Of a stretch of DNA of 64,000 nt, positions 24,099 through 32,320 are shown piece after piece (position 1 is the stretch's first letter; each line of letters opens with the position of its first letter). The notes beneath the pieces are model-generated. The model was not told the origin of the DNA and searched no databases. It saw only the letters and a list, made by a program, of their open reading frames with translations. Origin of the DNA: Solibacillus silvestris_B (GTDB lineage: Bacteria > Bacillota > Bacilli > Bacillales_A > Planococcaceae); NCBI RefSeq assembly GCF_051967575.1, contig NZ_JBQCJW010000009.1, positions 62,001 to 126,000 on the forward strand, read 5' to 3'. The position numbers and the translations under genes are program-made.

Positions 24099-25178
24099 AT
24101 GACGAGAAAACTGTGGTTTCAAGTGGGGATAGGCATTCTAATCTCGCTTTTAATCATCAAATATTTTATTGAAATCCATGCTATTTTTAATCCGATTGTC
24201 ATTATCTTTACGACGATTCTTGTACCGCTATTACTCGGTGGTGTACTCTATTATATTTCGGAGCCGCTGCAGCGTGTATTGGAAAAGCGCGGCATGCCAA
24301 GATGGGGAAGTTTAATAACAATCGTCCTTCTTCTCGCAGGTTTAATGACAGGCTTTTTATTGCTTGTCGGAACGCCGATCGCCACCCAGGTGAACAAGCT
24401 CGTTGAAAATGCGCCGAACATTGCGAAAGAGATAGAAGACGCGTTTAATTATGTATTGGATAATCGCGAAATTTTACCGCCGCAAATTGAGGAGTTTGTA
24501 GAGTCCATAACAAATTCCATTCAAGCGATTGCAATCACAAGCAGTAAATACCTTGTTACATTTTTAAGCGGTGCGGTAACTGTGACATTCACATTAATAT
24601 TAGTGCCGTTCTTCTTTATTTTCATGTTGAAGGACCATGAAAAGTTTGCCCCTCAAATTTATGATGTTTTCACGGGTAATGCACGCACATGGGTGAAAAA
24701 GACATTGGAGGATATCGACAATGTATTGAGAAGCTATGTTCAGGGACAGGTGCTTGTGAGCTTTTTATTAGCCGTTATGATGTTTATCGGTTATTTATTC
24801 ATTAAATTGGACTATTCATTATTGCTCGCGCTTTTTGCGTTTTTCATGAATATGATTCCGTTTATTGGCCCATGGGTATCTCTTGTGCCGGCTGTCATTG
24901 TTGCGCTCATACAAAAACCGATTCTAGTCGTGTGGGTATGTGCCATTACATTAATTGCACAGCAGGTAGAGAGTAACTTCATTACACCGAATGTAATGGG
25001 GAAATCTTTGGATATCCACCCTCTGACGGTTATTTCGCTTGTTCTTGCAGCCGGCAATATTGCAGGGTTTATCGGAATACTCATTGCCATTCCTACGTAT
25101 TGCGTCATTAAAGTAATCGTTCAAAACCTTTATCATGAACGCAAAAAGATTAAAGAAGCGGCAACAAAGACGGTATAA
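24099..25178 (+). CDS. AI-2E family transporter
   Basis: A 359-residue polytopic membrane protein of the autoinducer-2 exporter (AI-2E/TqsA/YdiK) family. About eight hydrophobic segments occur in the usual pattern: two N-terminal, a middle amphipathic stretch (about 95-150), and five C-terminal. The conserved motifs LVSFLLAVMMFIGY, FMNMIPFIGPWVSLVPAVIV and VESNFITPNVMGKSLDIHPL are present. The family includes AI-2 exporters but also Na+/H+ antiporters, so the substrate is open. AAGGAAGTGG lies before the ATG. It has a terminator of its own. Confidence 0.9.
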   Translation: MTRKLWFQVGIGILISLLIIKYFIEIHAIFNPIVIIFTTILVPLLLGGVLYYISEPLQRVLEKRGMPRWGSLITIVLLLAGLMTGFLLLVGTPIATQVNKLVENAPNIAKEIEDAFNYVLDNREILPPQIEEFVESITNSIQAIAITSSKYLVTFLSGAVTVTFTLILVPFFFIFMLKDHEKFAPQIYDVFTGNARTWVKKTLEDIDNVLRSYVQGQVLVSFLLAVMMFIGYLFIKLDYSLLLALFAFFMNMIPFIGPWVSLVPAVIVALIQKPILVVWVCAITLIAQQVESNFITPNVMGKSLDIHPLTVISLVLAAGNIAGFIGILIAIPTYCVIKVIVQNLYHERKKIKEAATKTV

Positions 25179-25182
25179 TTGT

Positions 25183-25216
25183 GGAGCATATGTGACAAGC
25201 ATATGCTTCTCTTTTT
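25183..25216 (+). terminator. Rho-independent terminator
   Basis: Stem GAGCATATG / CATATGCTTC with a 7-nt loop and CTTTTT. Confidence 0.75.
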
Positions 25217-25267
25217 AATTCCGGTTGAACACGGTATACTTATTTATTAAACGGCCTCATTTTATTA

Positions 25268-25345
25268 TTTGGGGCGAAGGCGGTGACTCTTGGGATGTTC
25301 GTGGAGGTCCAGGCCTATCGACAGCCTTGCCGCAACGGAAAAAAG
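25268..25345. other. GC-rich intergenic segment, possible degenerate dispersed repeat
   Basis: The stretch GGGGCGAAGGCGGTGACTC, then TTGGGATGTTCGTGGAGGTCC, stands out in AT-rich DNA. It loosely resembles the GC-rich dispersed intergenic repeats common in Bacillales (compare 59360-59480). It precedes the 25392 gene and contains no convincing ORF. Confidence 0.3.
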
Positions 25346-25391
25346 CTGCATGAAGAAAGTTTATACAGAAGAAATTACAAAGGAGCAGACA

Positions 25392-25856
25392 ATGCTAACA
25401 TTTGAACAAAAACAGGGAATTATCGAATCATTTCCACAGTTGACAAAAAAGGAAATTTCGCTGAAACGCATCAATTACCATTTTGAAGAAAGTCTTTACG
25501 AAAAAACAATCGTCGTAGAAAAGCTTCATCCAAACGGCAATGGTTTTGTTTTCGTTGGAGATTTAGTGAAATACGAAAAAGAGGCAAACGATAAAGGACT
25601 TGTGAACATTCGTGATTACAGCGAAGAAGCATTAAGTGAAATTGTACGCGATGTGATCGACTATTTATCTGAAGAAGAAGAGGAAGATTTACCGATCATC
25701 GAGACATGGACATCGCGTGAAGGGGCGACGCTTGAACTGGAATTCAACGATCGTTCATGGAACATTTATCATCAGGGGAATTTAGAGGAATCATTCGGTA
25801 CGCGTGAAGACGCTGTTGCTTATTTACGTGAGGAAGGTTTCCGACTTTCAAAATAG
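25392..25856 (+). CDS. Conserved hypothetical protein, acidic
   Basis: A 154-residue soluble protein without a family I can name. It is acidic, with a run of five Glu (SEEEEEDLP) near residue 100. It appears to contain two similar alpha/beta parts: VVEKLHPNGNGFVFVGDLVKYE in the middle and LELEFNDRSWNIYHQGNLEE near the C-terminus. No signal peptide or membrane segment is present. The frame extends 102 bp upstream, but the ATG at 25392 has AAGGAG at 8-bp spacing. The next small gene follows 20 bp after its stop and is probably co-transcribed. Confidence 0.75.
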   Translation: MLTFEQKQGIIESFPQLTKKEISLKRINYHFEESLYEKTIVVEKLHPNGNGFVFVGDLVKYEKEANDKGLVNIRDYSEEALSEIVRDVIDYLSEEEEEDLPIIETWTSREGATLELEFNDRSWNIYHQGNLEESFGTREDAVAYLREEGFRLSK

Positions 25857-25876
25857 ATAAGTGAGGGAAATGAAGT

Positions 25877-26104
25877 ATGGGACAGGAGCAACACTCGAAA
25901 GAAATATCCGGAAATAAAGTGGCTAAAGTTATTATCGGTACGATTTTAGCTGCATCGATCGTAATTGTAATTGTCATTCAAGCATTTTATATGGTATGGG
26001 AGCCTAAAGAGCCCAAGCAGAATGAGCATCAGGATGAAAATGAGCAGCCGAGCTATTCAAAATCGGCGATGGCTGATTTTGAAGAGCTATTGTATTTAGG
26101 ATGA
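25877..26104 (+). CDS. Small single-pass membrane protein
   Basis: A 75-residue protein with one transmembrane helix (about residues 15-38, VAKVIIGTILAASIVIVIVI) and a charged outer tail rich in Glu, Gln and Asn. No family was recognised. It begins 20 bp after the preceding gene, with GAGGGAAA upstream of the ATG at a rather long spacing. Its position suggests co-transcription with the acidic protein. A weak terminator follows about 30 bp downstream. Confidence 0.6.
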   Translation: MGQEQHSKEISGNKVAKVIIGTILAASIVIVIVIQAFYMVWEPKEPKQNEHQDENEQPSYSKSAMADFEELLYLG

Positions 26105-26132
26105 ATGATCAAGATGACTTCATAAAAATATT

Positions 26133-26176
26133 AAAATCCCTCTTTTTGAATTTCTGAACGGGAGGGATTGTTCTTA
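26133..26176 (+). terminator. Probable terminator
   Basis: Stem AATCCCTC / GAGGGATT with an 18-nt loop, followed by GTTCTTATT. Confidence 0.5.
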
Positions 26177-26256
26177 TTGTCCACTAATAAGTGTAGCCAG
26201 CTTTGCGCAGAGTGATTTTCCTCTTCGGGGAATTCCTTCAAAGCCCTTTCCAAATC

Positions 26257-26300
26257 AAACAGCCATCCGCTCCGGTTCACTGGGCAGATGGCTGTTTTTC
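26257..26300 (+). terminator. Terminator-like hairpin
   Basis: Perfect 10-bp stem AACAGCCATC / GATGGCTGTT and TTTTTC. No gene on the plus strand precedes it within 150 bp except the small membrane protein, so it may end an unannotated transcript. Confidence 0.6.
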
Positions 26301-26351
26301 ATTGTCCAGGCAAACCGCACCAATCCCTCGCCTCCATGCAAAAGGATGGCA

Positions 26352-26375
26352 CTGAAAAGCCCCGGGGATTTTCAG
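26352..26375. repeat. 24-bp near-perfect palindrome
   Basis: Arms CTGAAAAGCCCC and GGGGATTTTCAG abut directly, with one mismatch pair. No loop is present, so it reads as a protein-binding palindrome or a cruciform rather than a terminator. Confidence 0.5.
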
Positions 26376-26465
26376 CGAAGCGGCAAGAAAGAGGTAGATT
26401 CCAGCAATTCGAGATGAAAAGGATCTGCCACTAACAGTTGGGAGATCCGTTTAAGTGCCCACTCC

Positions 26466-26710
26466 AATAAATAGACGGAAAAATTCCCCTTATTTAAAAA
26501 ATACAATAGAAAATGGCCTTAATAGACGGAGAATTTCCGCCTATTGACCTGAAAAACATGAAAATAGAGGGTTTTTCTTTGGATAACCGGAAAATCTCCC
26601 CTTATTTGTCCCGAAACGAGCCCTTTTGTGAAAATAAGCGTAAAATCTCCGCTTATTTTTCCCTTTCTTCTTCCCCTTAATCAAAAGCCAAAATCTCCAT
26701 CGGGAAATTT
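26466..26710. repeat. Tandem array of degenerate hairpin repeats (4 clear, 1 decayed)
   Basis: Units at 26466-26495, 26519-26546, 26580-26608 and 26630-26660 follow AATA-RNCGG-AAAATCTCC-CCTTATT-type sequence. The best unit has arms AAATAAGCG and CGCTTATTT around TAAAATCTC. A decayed fifth unit is near 26682-26710. The period is about 51-61 bp. Confidence 0.65.
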
Positions 26711-26940
26711 GAATTCCACCTGATACGGGAAAGGGGCATTCATTAAAAATGAAATAATACCTTTTTCTATTCAAATTGAACAAAAAGGGTCTTATTTTCA
26801 TCAAAAAAGTTAAATAACCGTTGTGTTGTTTTTCAGCGCCCTCCTTGCAAAAGTGGTGGAATGTTTACTTTTACATCGAGCCCTCCAATGTTTCTCTGAG
26901 TTGAACATGCGCTTTAGTGCTTTTGTTCGTTATTAAAGGT

Positions 26941-29052
26941 TTATCTTGTGCCTTTCTTAAACGGCAGCCACCAGTTCCAATCGCCGAATAGCTTCATGAA
27001 ACTTGGTACGAGCATAAGGCGGATGATCGTTGCATCGATTGCTATTGCGATCGCAATGCCGACACCGATTTGCTTGACAGGCATTACATCGGTAAACGCA
27101 AATGCCCCGGTAATGACAATCATAATAAGCGCCGCGGATGTTATAATTTTACTTGTTGATACAAGCCCGTCTATTGTTGCCTTCGTATTTGACGCGCCTT
27201 TTAAATATTCCTCTTGGATACGGGAAATTAAAAACACTTCATAGTCCATGCTTAGCCCGAACACTAAACAGAATATAAGTACAGGAACGATCAGTACAAT
27301 TGCGGTTGCTTCCAGCCCGAAATGTCCGTATTGGAAAATGTAGACGAGAATCCCGAATGTAGCTCCGAGACCTAAAATGTTCATAATAATCGCCTTTAAT
27401 GGAATTAAAATCGATCGGAACGCAATCATTAAAATAAAGAATGTGGAAACAATGATGATCGCAATGGCAATAAGCACTTTATTCGCAATCTCATCAAAAA
27501 TTTCCTGGTTGAATTTTGCTTGACCGGACAATGCAAAATCGACGCCGAGATCCTTATCAGTCCATTCGCGCACAAAATCCTGCGCTTCTGATGTTGAGCC
27601 GGTTGTATTTAAATACGCGACCATATACATCTTATCCTTTTTGATGAAGTTTTCAGCCACTTCATCCAGAGCTCCAGGTGCTTGCGGGTTGCTGTTTGCC
27701 ATTTCCCACATTTCGGCCGATTCGATATTCGCCACAGTAAACATCGATGTTACACGGTCTACCAATGGATCGTCTAAAAGCTGCTGCTGGATATCGAATA
27801 TTTTTTCGAGTCCTTCCGTCGTATCCCAGCTATCATAATTTTCGGCAAGCAGGAAGACAGGGGTATTTTCCCCGATGCCAAATTCCTCATTAAGCTTGTC
27901 GAATGTTTGGCGAGATTCATATGACACGGGCAGCGATTCAGCAGAGGGGATTGCCAACTCGATATCCTTAATCGGAATCATGGCAGCACATAGTAGTATA
28001 ACCGCCACAAAGATGATAGCTACAGGGCGCTTCATCACAAAAGCGGCGAACTTTTGCCAGCGTGAGGCGGTCGGCTTAATGCGGAAAATGCGTCCTTTAT
28101 TTAAACGGTCCCCGAGCAGTGTTAGTGTTGCCGGTAAAAGTGTCAGCCCTGTTAACACTGCCAGCAGCACGACAATTGTGCCGCCCAGTGCGATATTCAT
28201 GAAAATTTCGACATTAATAACGACCATTGCACCAAGTCCGATCATGACACAAAGCGCGGAAAAAATAATCGAACGCCCGGCTGTTTGTATAGCTGTTTGC
28301 ACAGATTGCTCGATTGAATGCATATTGCGCTCTTCGCGATATCGGTTAATTAACAGTAAGGCAAAGTCGATACTTAATGCCAGACCGAGCATCGGCACAA
28401 TATTGAGCACGAAAATCGATAAGCTCACACTATCCCCTAAAAGAGCCAATAATCCAAGAGTGATGACAACCGTTGCCCCGCCTATTAAAATCGGCAGGAG
28501 TGAAGCAACAATCGAACCGAATGCAAGCAGCAGCACAATTAAGGCAATTGGAAGCCCAATTGTTTCCGCTTTAATTAAATCGTTTTGACTCGCTACATTA
28601 ATATCCTTTGAAATAACAGGTTCGCCTGTAATGGAAATCCCATTATCTTCTCCAAGCCTTTCACGTAGCTCATCGATAATAGGAAAGTAATCGACAATAG
28701 TATTATCAAATTCCAAAATACCGTATGCATAGCCATCATTATTTAAATCTTCTGCACCGACAGGAGAAGTAATGGCATGTATTTCTTCGATTGCTTCTAA
28801 ATTTTCAATTGCTGCAGTGATTTCCTCGTCTGTTTTATTGTCAAACAGGACAAAGATCGTTTTTGCTGGTAAATTGAATGTTTCGGATAACTCATTCGTC
28901 ACATATGAGTGGTCGCCATCGTAGAAAAATCCATCGCCCTGTAATTTATTCGGTAATTGAAGTGCAAAAAATGCGAGGAAGACTAAAATCGCGCACCAAA
29001 TTATAACGATTGGCTTTGCGAATTTTGTGACAAGTGCTGCGAATTGTTTCAT
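26941..29052 (-). CDS. MMPL/RND-family membrane exporter (YdfJ type)
   Basis: A 703-residue transporter of the MMPL branch of the RND superfamily. It has twelve membrane segments in the 1+5 / 1+5 pattern, with large outer loops at about 35-165 and 370-520. Conserved RND features include the SIDFALLLINRYREER segment of TM4, its second-half counterpart GLSMDYEVFLISRIQEEY, and AIAIAIDATIIRLMLVPSFM near the C-terminus. Family members export lipids, siderophores or drugs, and Bacillus YdfJ is the closest type I recognise. The substrate is unknown. The ATG at 29052 follows GGCGG; the upstream ATG at 29076 has no RBS. No regulator gene is adjacent. Confidence 0.9.
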   Translation of the reverse strand: MKQFAALVTKFAKPIVIIWCAILVFLAFFALQLPNKLQGDGFFYDGDHSYVTNELSETFNLPAKTIFVLFDNKTDEEITAAIENLEAIEEIHAITSPVGAEDLNNDGYAYGILEFDNTIVDYFPIIDELRERLGEDNGISITGEPVISKDINVASQNDLIKAETIGLPIALIVLLLAFGSIVASLLPILIGGATVVITLGLLALLGDSVSLSIFVLNIVPMLGLALSIDFALLLINRYREERNMHSIEQSVQTAIQTAGRSIIFSALCVMIGLGAMVVINVEIFMNIALGGTIVVLLAVLTGLTLLPATLTLLGDRLNKGRIFRIKPTASRWQKFAAFVMKRPVAIIFVAVILLCAAMIPIKDIELAIPSAESLPVSYESRQTFDKLNEEFGIGENTPVFLLAENYDSWDTTEGLEKIFDIQQQLLDDPLVDRVTSMFTVANIESAEMWEMANSNPQAPGALDEVAENFIKKDKMYMVAYLNTTGSTSEAQDFVREWTDKDLGVDFALSGQAKFNQEIFDEIANKVLIAIAIIIVSTFFILMIAFRSILIPLKAIIMNILGLGATFGILVYIFQYGHFGLEATAIVLIVPVLIFCLVFGLSMDYEVFLISRIQEEYLKGASNTKATIDGLVSTSKIITSAALIMIVITGAFAFTDVMPVKQIGVGIAIAIAIDATIIRLMLVPSFMKLFGDWNWWLPFKKGTR

Positions 29053-29103
29053 AAAATACCGCCTTTCTTTTTCCATAAATACAGTGTAATAGATTCATGG
29101 GAA

Positions 29104-29160
29104 AAAAGAAAAGAGGGAGGGTTGTTCGAAGAAATATTTCGAAGCATCCCTACCCTCCAT
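29104..29160 (-). terminator. Terminator of the DUF47-Pit operon
   Basis: On the minus strand an interrupted stem GGAGGG.../CCCTCC with inner TTCGAAA/TTTCTTCGAA pairing is followed by CTTTTCTTTTTTCCC. Confidence 0.65.
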
Positions 29161-29161
29161 G

Positions 29162-30178
29162 TTAGAAGAATATATTTAATATTGTATAAATAACCGCTGC
29201 CATAACCGCTGAAATCGGCATTGTAATAATCCATGTTGTAATGATTTTACGTGCCATTCCCCAGTTTACGCCTTTTACATTTTGAGCAGCACCAACACCC
29301 ATAATTGCAGAAGAAATAACATGTGTTGTTGATACAGGCAAGTGAATTAATGTCGCACCAAAAATGATTGATGCAGAAGAAAGGTCTGCAGCAGCACCGT
29401 TTACAGGACGGATTTTCATAATTTTACCGCCAACTGTTTTAATGATTTTATAGCCGCCGATTGACGTACCAAGACCCATTGCAAGGGCACAGGCAAAACG
29501 TACCCAGACTTGCACATCATCCGTCGTTTGCCAATTGGCTGCGATAAGTGCCATTGTAATAATACCCATCGCTTTTTGGGCGTCATTCGTTCCGTGTGTA
29601 AATGACTGGACTGCCGCAGTGAAAATTTGCATAATGCGGAAGCCTTTATTTGTTTTATATAGATTCATGTTTTTAAATATAAATTTCATTAATGTCATCA
29701 TCAAATAGCCGGCACAAATAGCGATAACCGGTGAAGCCAATAAAGCGATAATAATTTTTGTGAAACCGCCATAGTTCAAAACCCCAATACCCGATGCTGC
29801 GATGGCTGCACCTGCAATCGAGCCGATCAGTGTGTGGGAAGAGCTTGAAGGAATTCCAAAATACCAGGTTACCAGGTTCCATGTAATCGCTGAAAGTAAT
29901 GCAGCTAATATGACGACAGAACCGATTAATGGCGCTTCAGGTGTCGATAGTGAAAACGGATCGACGATATCTGACGCGATTGCTTTTGCCACTCCTACAA
30001 ATGTAATGGCACCGAGAAAGTTCATGATGGCAGCCATTACGACAGCCACGCGAGGCGGCAGGGCACGTGTTGAAACAGATGTCGCGATGGCATTTGCTGT
30101 ATCGTGGAAACCATTAATGAAGTCAAATGCGAGTGCAAAAAAGACTACTAAGACGGTAATGATAAGTAGTGTGTTCAT
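29162..30178 (-). CDS. pit: Low-affinity inorganic phosphate transporter (PiT family)
   Basis: A 338-residue membrane transporter of the PiT family, which moves phosphate (as metal-phosphate in some bacteria) with protons. The N-terminal signature GFHDTANAIATSVSTRAL and the C-terminal half's repeated counterpart GTNDAQKAMGIITMAL are intact. PVSTTHVISSAIMGVGAAQN and PSSSSHTLIGSIAGAA are the other paired motifs. The AAGGAGT RBS lies before the ATG. It lies 20 bp downstream of the DUF47 gene and ends at a terminator. This is the standard Bacillus ykaA-pit pairing. Confidence 0.92.
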   Translation of the reverse strand: MNTLLIITVLVVFFALAFDFINGFHDTANAIATSVSTRALPPRVAVVMAAIMNFLGAITFVGVAKAIASDIVDPFSLSTPEAPLIGSVVILAALLSAITWNLVTWYFGIPSSSSHTLIGSIAGAAIAASGIGVLNYGGFTKIIIALLASPVIAICAGYLMMTLMKFIFKNMNLYKTNKGFRIMQIFTAAVQSFTHGTNDAQKAMGIITMALIAANWQTTDDVQVWVRFACALAMGLGTSIGGYKIIKTVGGKIMKIRPVNGAAADLSSASIIFGATLIHLPVSTTHVISSAIMGVGAAQNVKGVNWGMARKIITTWIITMPISAVMAAVIYTILNIFF

Positions 30179-30198
30179 TAAAAAGGACTCCTTATTAA

Positions 30199-30819
30199 TT
30201 ACGCGTTACGCATAATGATTGTTTCGATTGTGTTTGCGACAGTTTGACAGTAATCGGCTATTTCTTCCAATTGCTCATAAATATCTTTGAATTTGATTAG
30301 ACGGATCGGATCTTTTTCATTTAAAAATAGCTTTTTGATTGATGACCGCAATACTTCATCACATTCACGCTCATAATCTTTAATTAAAATCGCGTGCTGA
30401 CGCATCCCAACAAGATCTTTTTTGTTTAATAGCTCCATCGCTTTTACAATTTCATCCGTGGATTTTGCGATATACGCCAAAAAGTCACGCATCGAATCAT
30501 CGATTTCTGTCAATGAAAACATTTCAAAATGTCCAATTGTACCTTCTGTTCCATCTAAAACATCGTCCATGCGGATCGCCAATGATAAAATATCCTCACG
30601 CTCAATCGGTGTCATAAATGATTTATTCAGCATGACGATCAATTCATGGATTAATTTATCGCCCGCTGTTTCGTATTGCTTCATACGAATGCTAATTTCC
30701 TTTAAATCCGCAACCGTTACAATGCGGGAATCATTTGCATAATGAATTCCTTCACGCATGTTTTCGGCAATTTTTAATAGTGCCGCGAAAAATGGATCTT
30801 GCTTCTTTGAACTGAACAT
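30199..30819 (-). CDS. DUF47-family PhoU-like protein, partner of Pit
   Basis: A 206-residue all-helical protein of the DUF47 (PhoU_div, YkaA) family. Metal-coordinating motifs of the PhoU-like fold are visible: EREDILSLAIRMDDVLDG in the middle and ECDEVLRSSIKKLF with FKDIYEQLEEIADYCQTVAN near the C-terminus. Such proteins are nearly always encoded beside PiT transporters and are thought to regulate them. It is the first gene of the pair. The AGGAGG RBS is strong. The ~200-bp AT-rich upstream region shows no clear Pho box. Confidence 0.9.
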   Translation of the reverse strand: MFSSKKQDPFFAALLKIAENMREGIHYANDSRIVTVADLKEISIRMKQYETAGDKLIHELIVMLNKSFMTPIEREDILSLAIRMDDVLDGTEGTIGHFEMFSLTEIDDSMRDFLAYIAKSTDEIVKAMELLNKKDLVGMRQHAILIKDYERECDEVLRSSIKKLFLNEKDPIRLIKFKDIYEQLEEIADYCQTVANTIETIIMRNA

Positions 30820-31019
30820 GGAATTGCCTCCTGAATCTATATAATCAAATTGTATTTAAAATTTAACCTCAATCATCATAACAAAAACTTTAAAAAATCT
30901 ACACAAAATTTACGCTTGTCGTCTTAATCTTTACAATTCTGTAATATAAGCCGCTATTGAACATTTTCCCTCTTTTAGTCAATAGTAAGCAAATTTTTGG
31001 AATGATGAGAAGAAATCCG

Positions 31020-32183
31020 CTATATGAGTAAATGCTTGAGCTCTTTTTCCAAAAAGGGAGCCGCATTTAAGAAGCGCACAAATTCGTCATATTTTGCTCG
31101 TTGTTCATTTGTCGGCTTTTTCCCTGTAAAGTATGCACGAATTAAAATGTTTTTCGGTGTATTTTCCATATCGATGAATTCCAGCAGCTGTGTTTCATAG
31201 CCGACAAGCGATAAAAGCTCTGCACGAATCGAATCAGTCGCCAATGCGGCGAAGCGCTCCTTCACTAGCCCGTGCTGCGTCATGATTGACAATGCAGGCG
31301 TCTGAATCTGGCGATTGAGCTCATGCTGACAGCAAGGGACACTTAAGATGACTTTAGCCCCCCATTTTACCGCACGCGCTAAAGCCATATCTGTCGCCAC
31401 ATCGCAAGCATGAAGGGTTACAACCATATCGACAGCTGTTTCCTCATTAAAGTCATTAATATCGCCAACTAAAAATTGGAGATCCTCATACTGCAAATCC
31501 TGTGCAATGCGATTGCATTCTTCAATTACTTCCTTTTTCAAATCAAGGCCTGTGACATGGATATCGAGTCTTTTTTCAATCTTTAAATAATGATACAACG
31601 CAAATGTTAAATACGATTTCCCGGAACCAAAATCCAAAATACGAATTGGTTTACTTTTAGGCAAATGTGCCAGTGAATCATCGATAAATTCAATAAATCG
31701 GTTAATCTGCTTAAACTTGTCGTATTTTTGCTTTTTTATTTTTCCATCTTCGGCCTGCACACCTAAACGTACTAAAAATGGGTGGATTTTCGAATCATCC
31801 AATAAATATTGCTTTTTTCGGTTATGCGTTAAATTCACTTCTTTTGCTGACGCGTTTTGGTCTGATTTCCAGAGCACTTTGTTTTTTTTCGAAAGCTGCA
31901 CTTGTATCGTCTGTTCCTGAAATTCTGCATGCACTTGTCGGAACTGTTCAAAAAGCATTTCGAATTTTGCCGCCAAATCATGCAGGCCAATATTTTCGTG
32001 CCTTAAAATACGCTCATATTGATACTCAAGCTGAATCATATAATCCCCGCGTATTTCCACTGGTTTTAGCTTTATCCTTTTTAAGTCATTCGATTTTTGA
32101 CGAGGCTGACTAATTGTTGCCTGAAGTAATGTTTTATTAGAAATGAGTGCAAGCAGCTGCACTTTCATTTGTTCAAATTCCAT
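31020..32183 (-). CDS. Class I SAM-dependent methyltransferase (Methyltransf_32 type)
   Basis: A 387-residue methyltransferase. The N-terminal ~150 residues have no recognisable domain. The C-terminal half has SAM motif I ILDFGSGKSYLTFALYHYL (about residues 180-198), acidic motif II VTGLDLKKEVIEEC, VTLHACDVATD as motif IV, and SVPCCQHELN as the family-specific motif. This CCQHEL pattern is shared with eukaryotic METTL25/RRNAD1-type proteins. The target is unknown, with RNA or protein possible. The long upstream ORF extension has no RBS; the ATG at 32183 follows AAGGCGG. It is divergent from hflX. Confidence 0.82.
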   Translation of the reverse strand: MEFEQMKVQLLALISNKTLLQATISQPRQKSNDLKRIKLKPVEIRGDYMIQLEYQYERILRHENIGLHDLAAKFEMLFEQFRQVHAEFQEQTIQVQLSKKNKVLWKSDQNASAKEVNLTHNRKKQYLLDDSKIHPFLVRLGVQAEDGKIKKQKYDKFKQINRFIEFIDDSLAHLPKSKPIRILDFGSGKSYLTFALYHYLKIEKRLDIHVTGLDLKKEVIEECNRIAQDLQYEDLQFLVGDINDFNEETAVDMVVTLHACDVATDMALARAVKWGAKVILSVPCCQHELNRQIQTPALSIMTQHGLVKERFAALATDSIRAELLSLVGYETQLLEFIDMENTPKNILIRAYFTGKKPTNEQRAKYDEFVRFLNAAPFLEKELKHLLI

Positions 32184-32253
32184 AAAAACCGCCTTTTCTT
32201 TTTTCCGTATAATCGTGTTCCTTATAGTATTATAATGCGCTTTTGTCGTGTCA

Positions 32254-32282
32254 TTGTACAGGCTTTTGAATTGTGTGATACG
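32254..32282 (+). promoter_or_regulatory. Probable sigma-A promoter for hflX
   Basis: TTGTAC (32254-32259), 17-bp spacer, GATACG (32277-32282), 39 bp before the TTG start. Confidence 0.45.
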
Positions 32283-32320
32283 ATGGAAAAAAGGTTTGCA
32301 TGAAGCAAGGAGGCAAAAGC

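Larger units (their letters stand above)
26105..26940. other. 836-bp gene-free region
   Basis: No credible gene is present. It holds two terminator-like hairpins (26133-26176, 26257-26300), a 24-bp near-palindrome (26352-26375) and a tandem array of short hairpin repeats (26466-26710). The remainder is AT-rich sequence with no recognisable feature, leading to the end of the MMPL gene. Confidence 0.7.

Noticed and set aside
26466..26710. CRISPR-like array
   Set aside because: Units are palindromic and degenerate, spacers are unequal and not unique 30-mers, and there are no cas genes.
26541..26804. 87-codon minus-strand ORF across the hairpin array
   Set aside because: Its sequence simply translates the repeats (NKRRFYAYF, NKGRFSGYP), it has no RBS, and it lies in gene-free DNA.
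27875..28588. 237-codon plus-strand ORF inside the MMPL gene
   Set aside because: Antisense shadow of a long transporter gene; no RBS, and no domain recognised.
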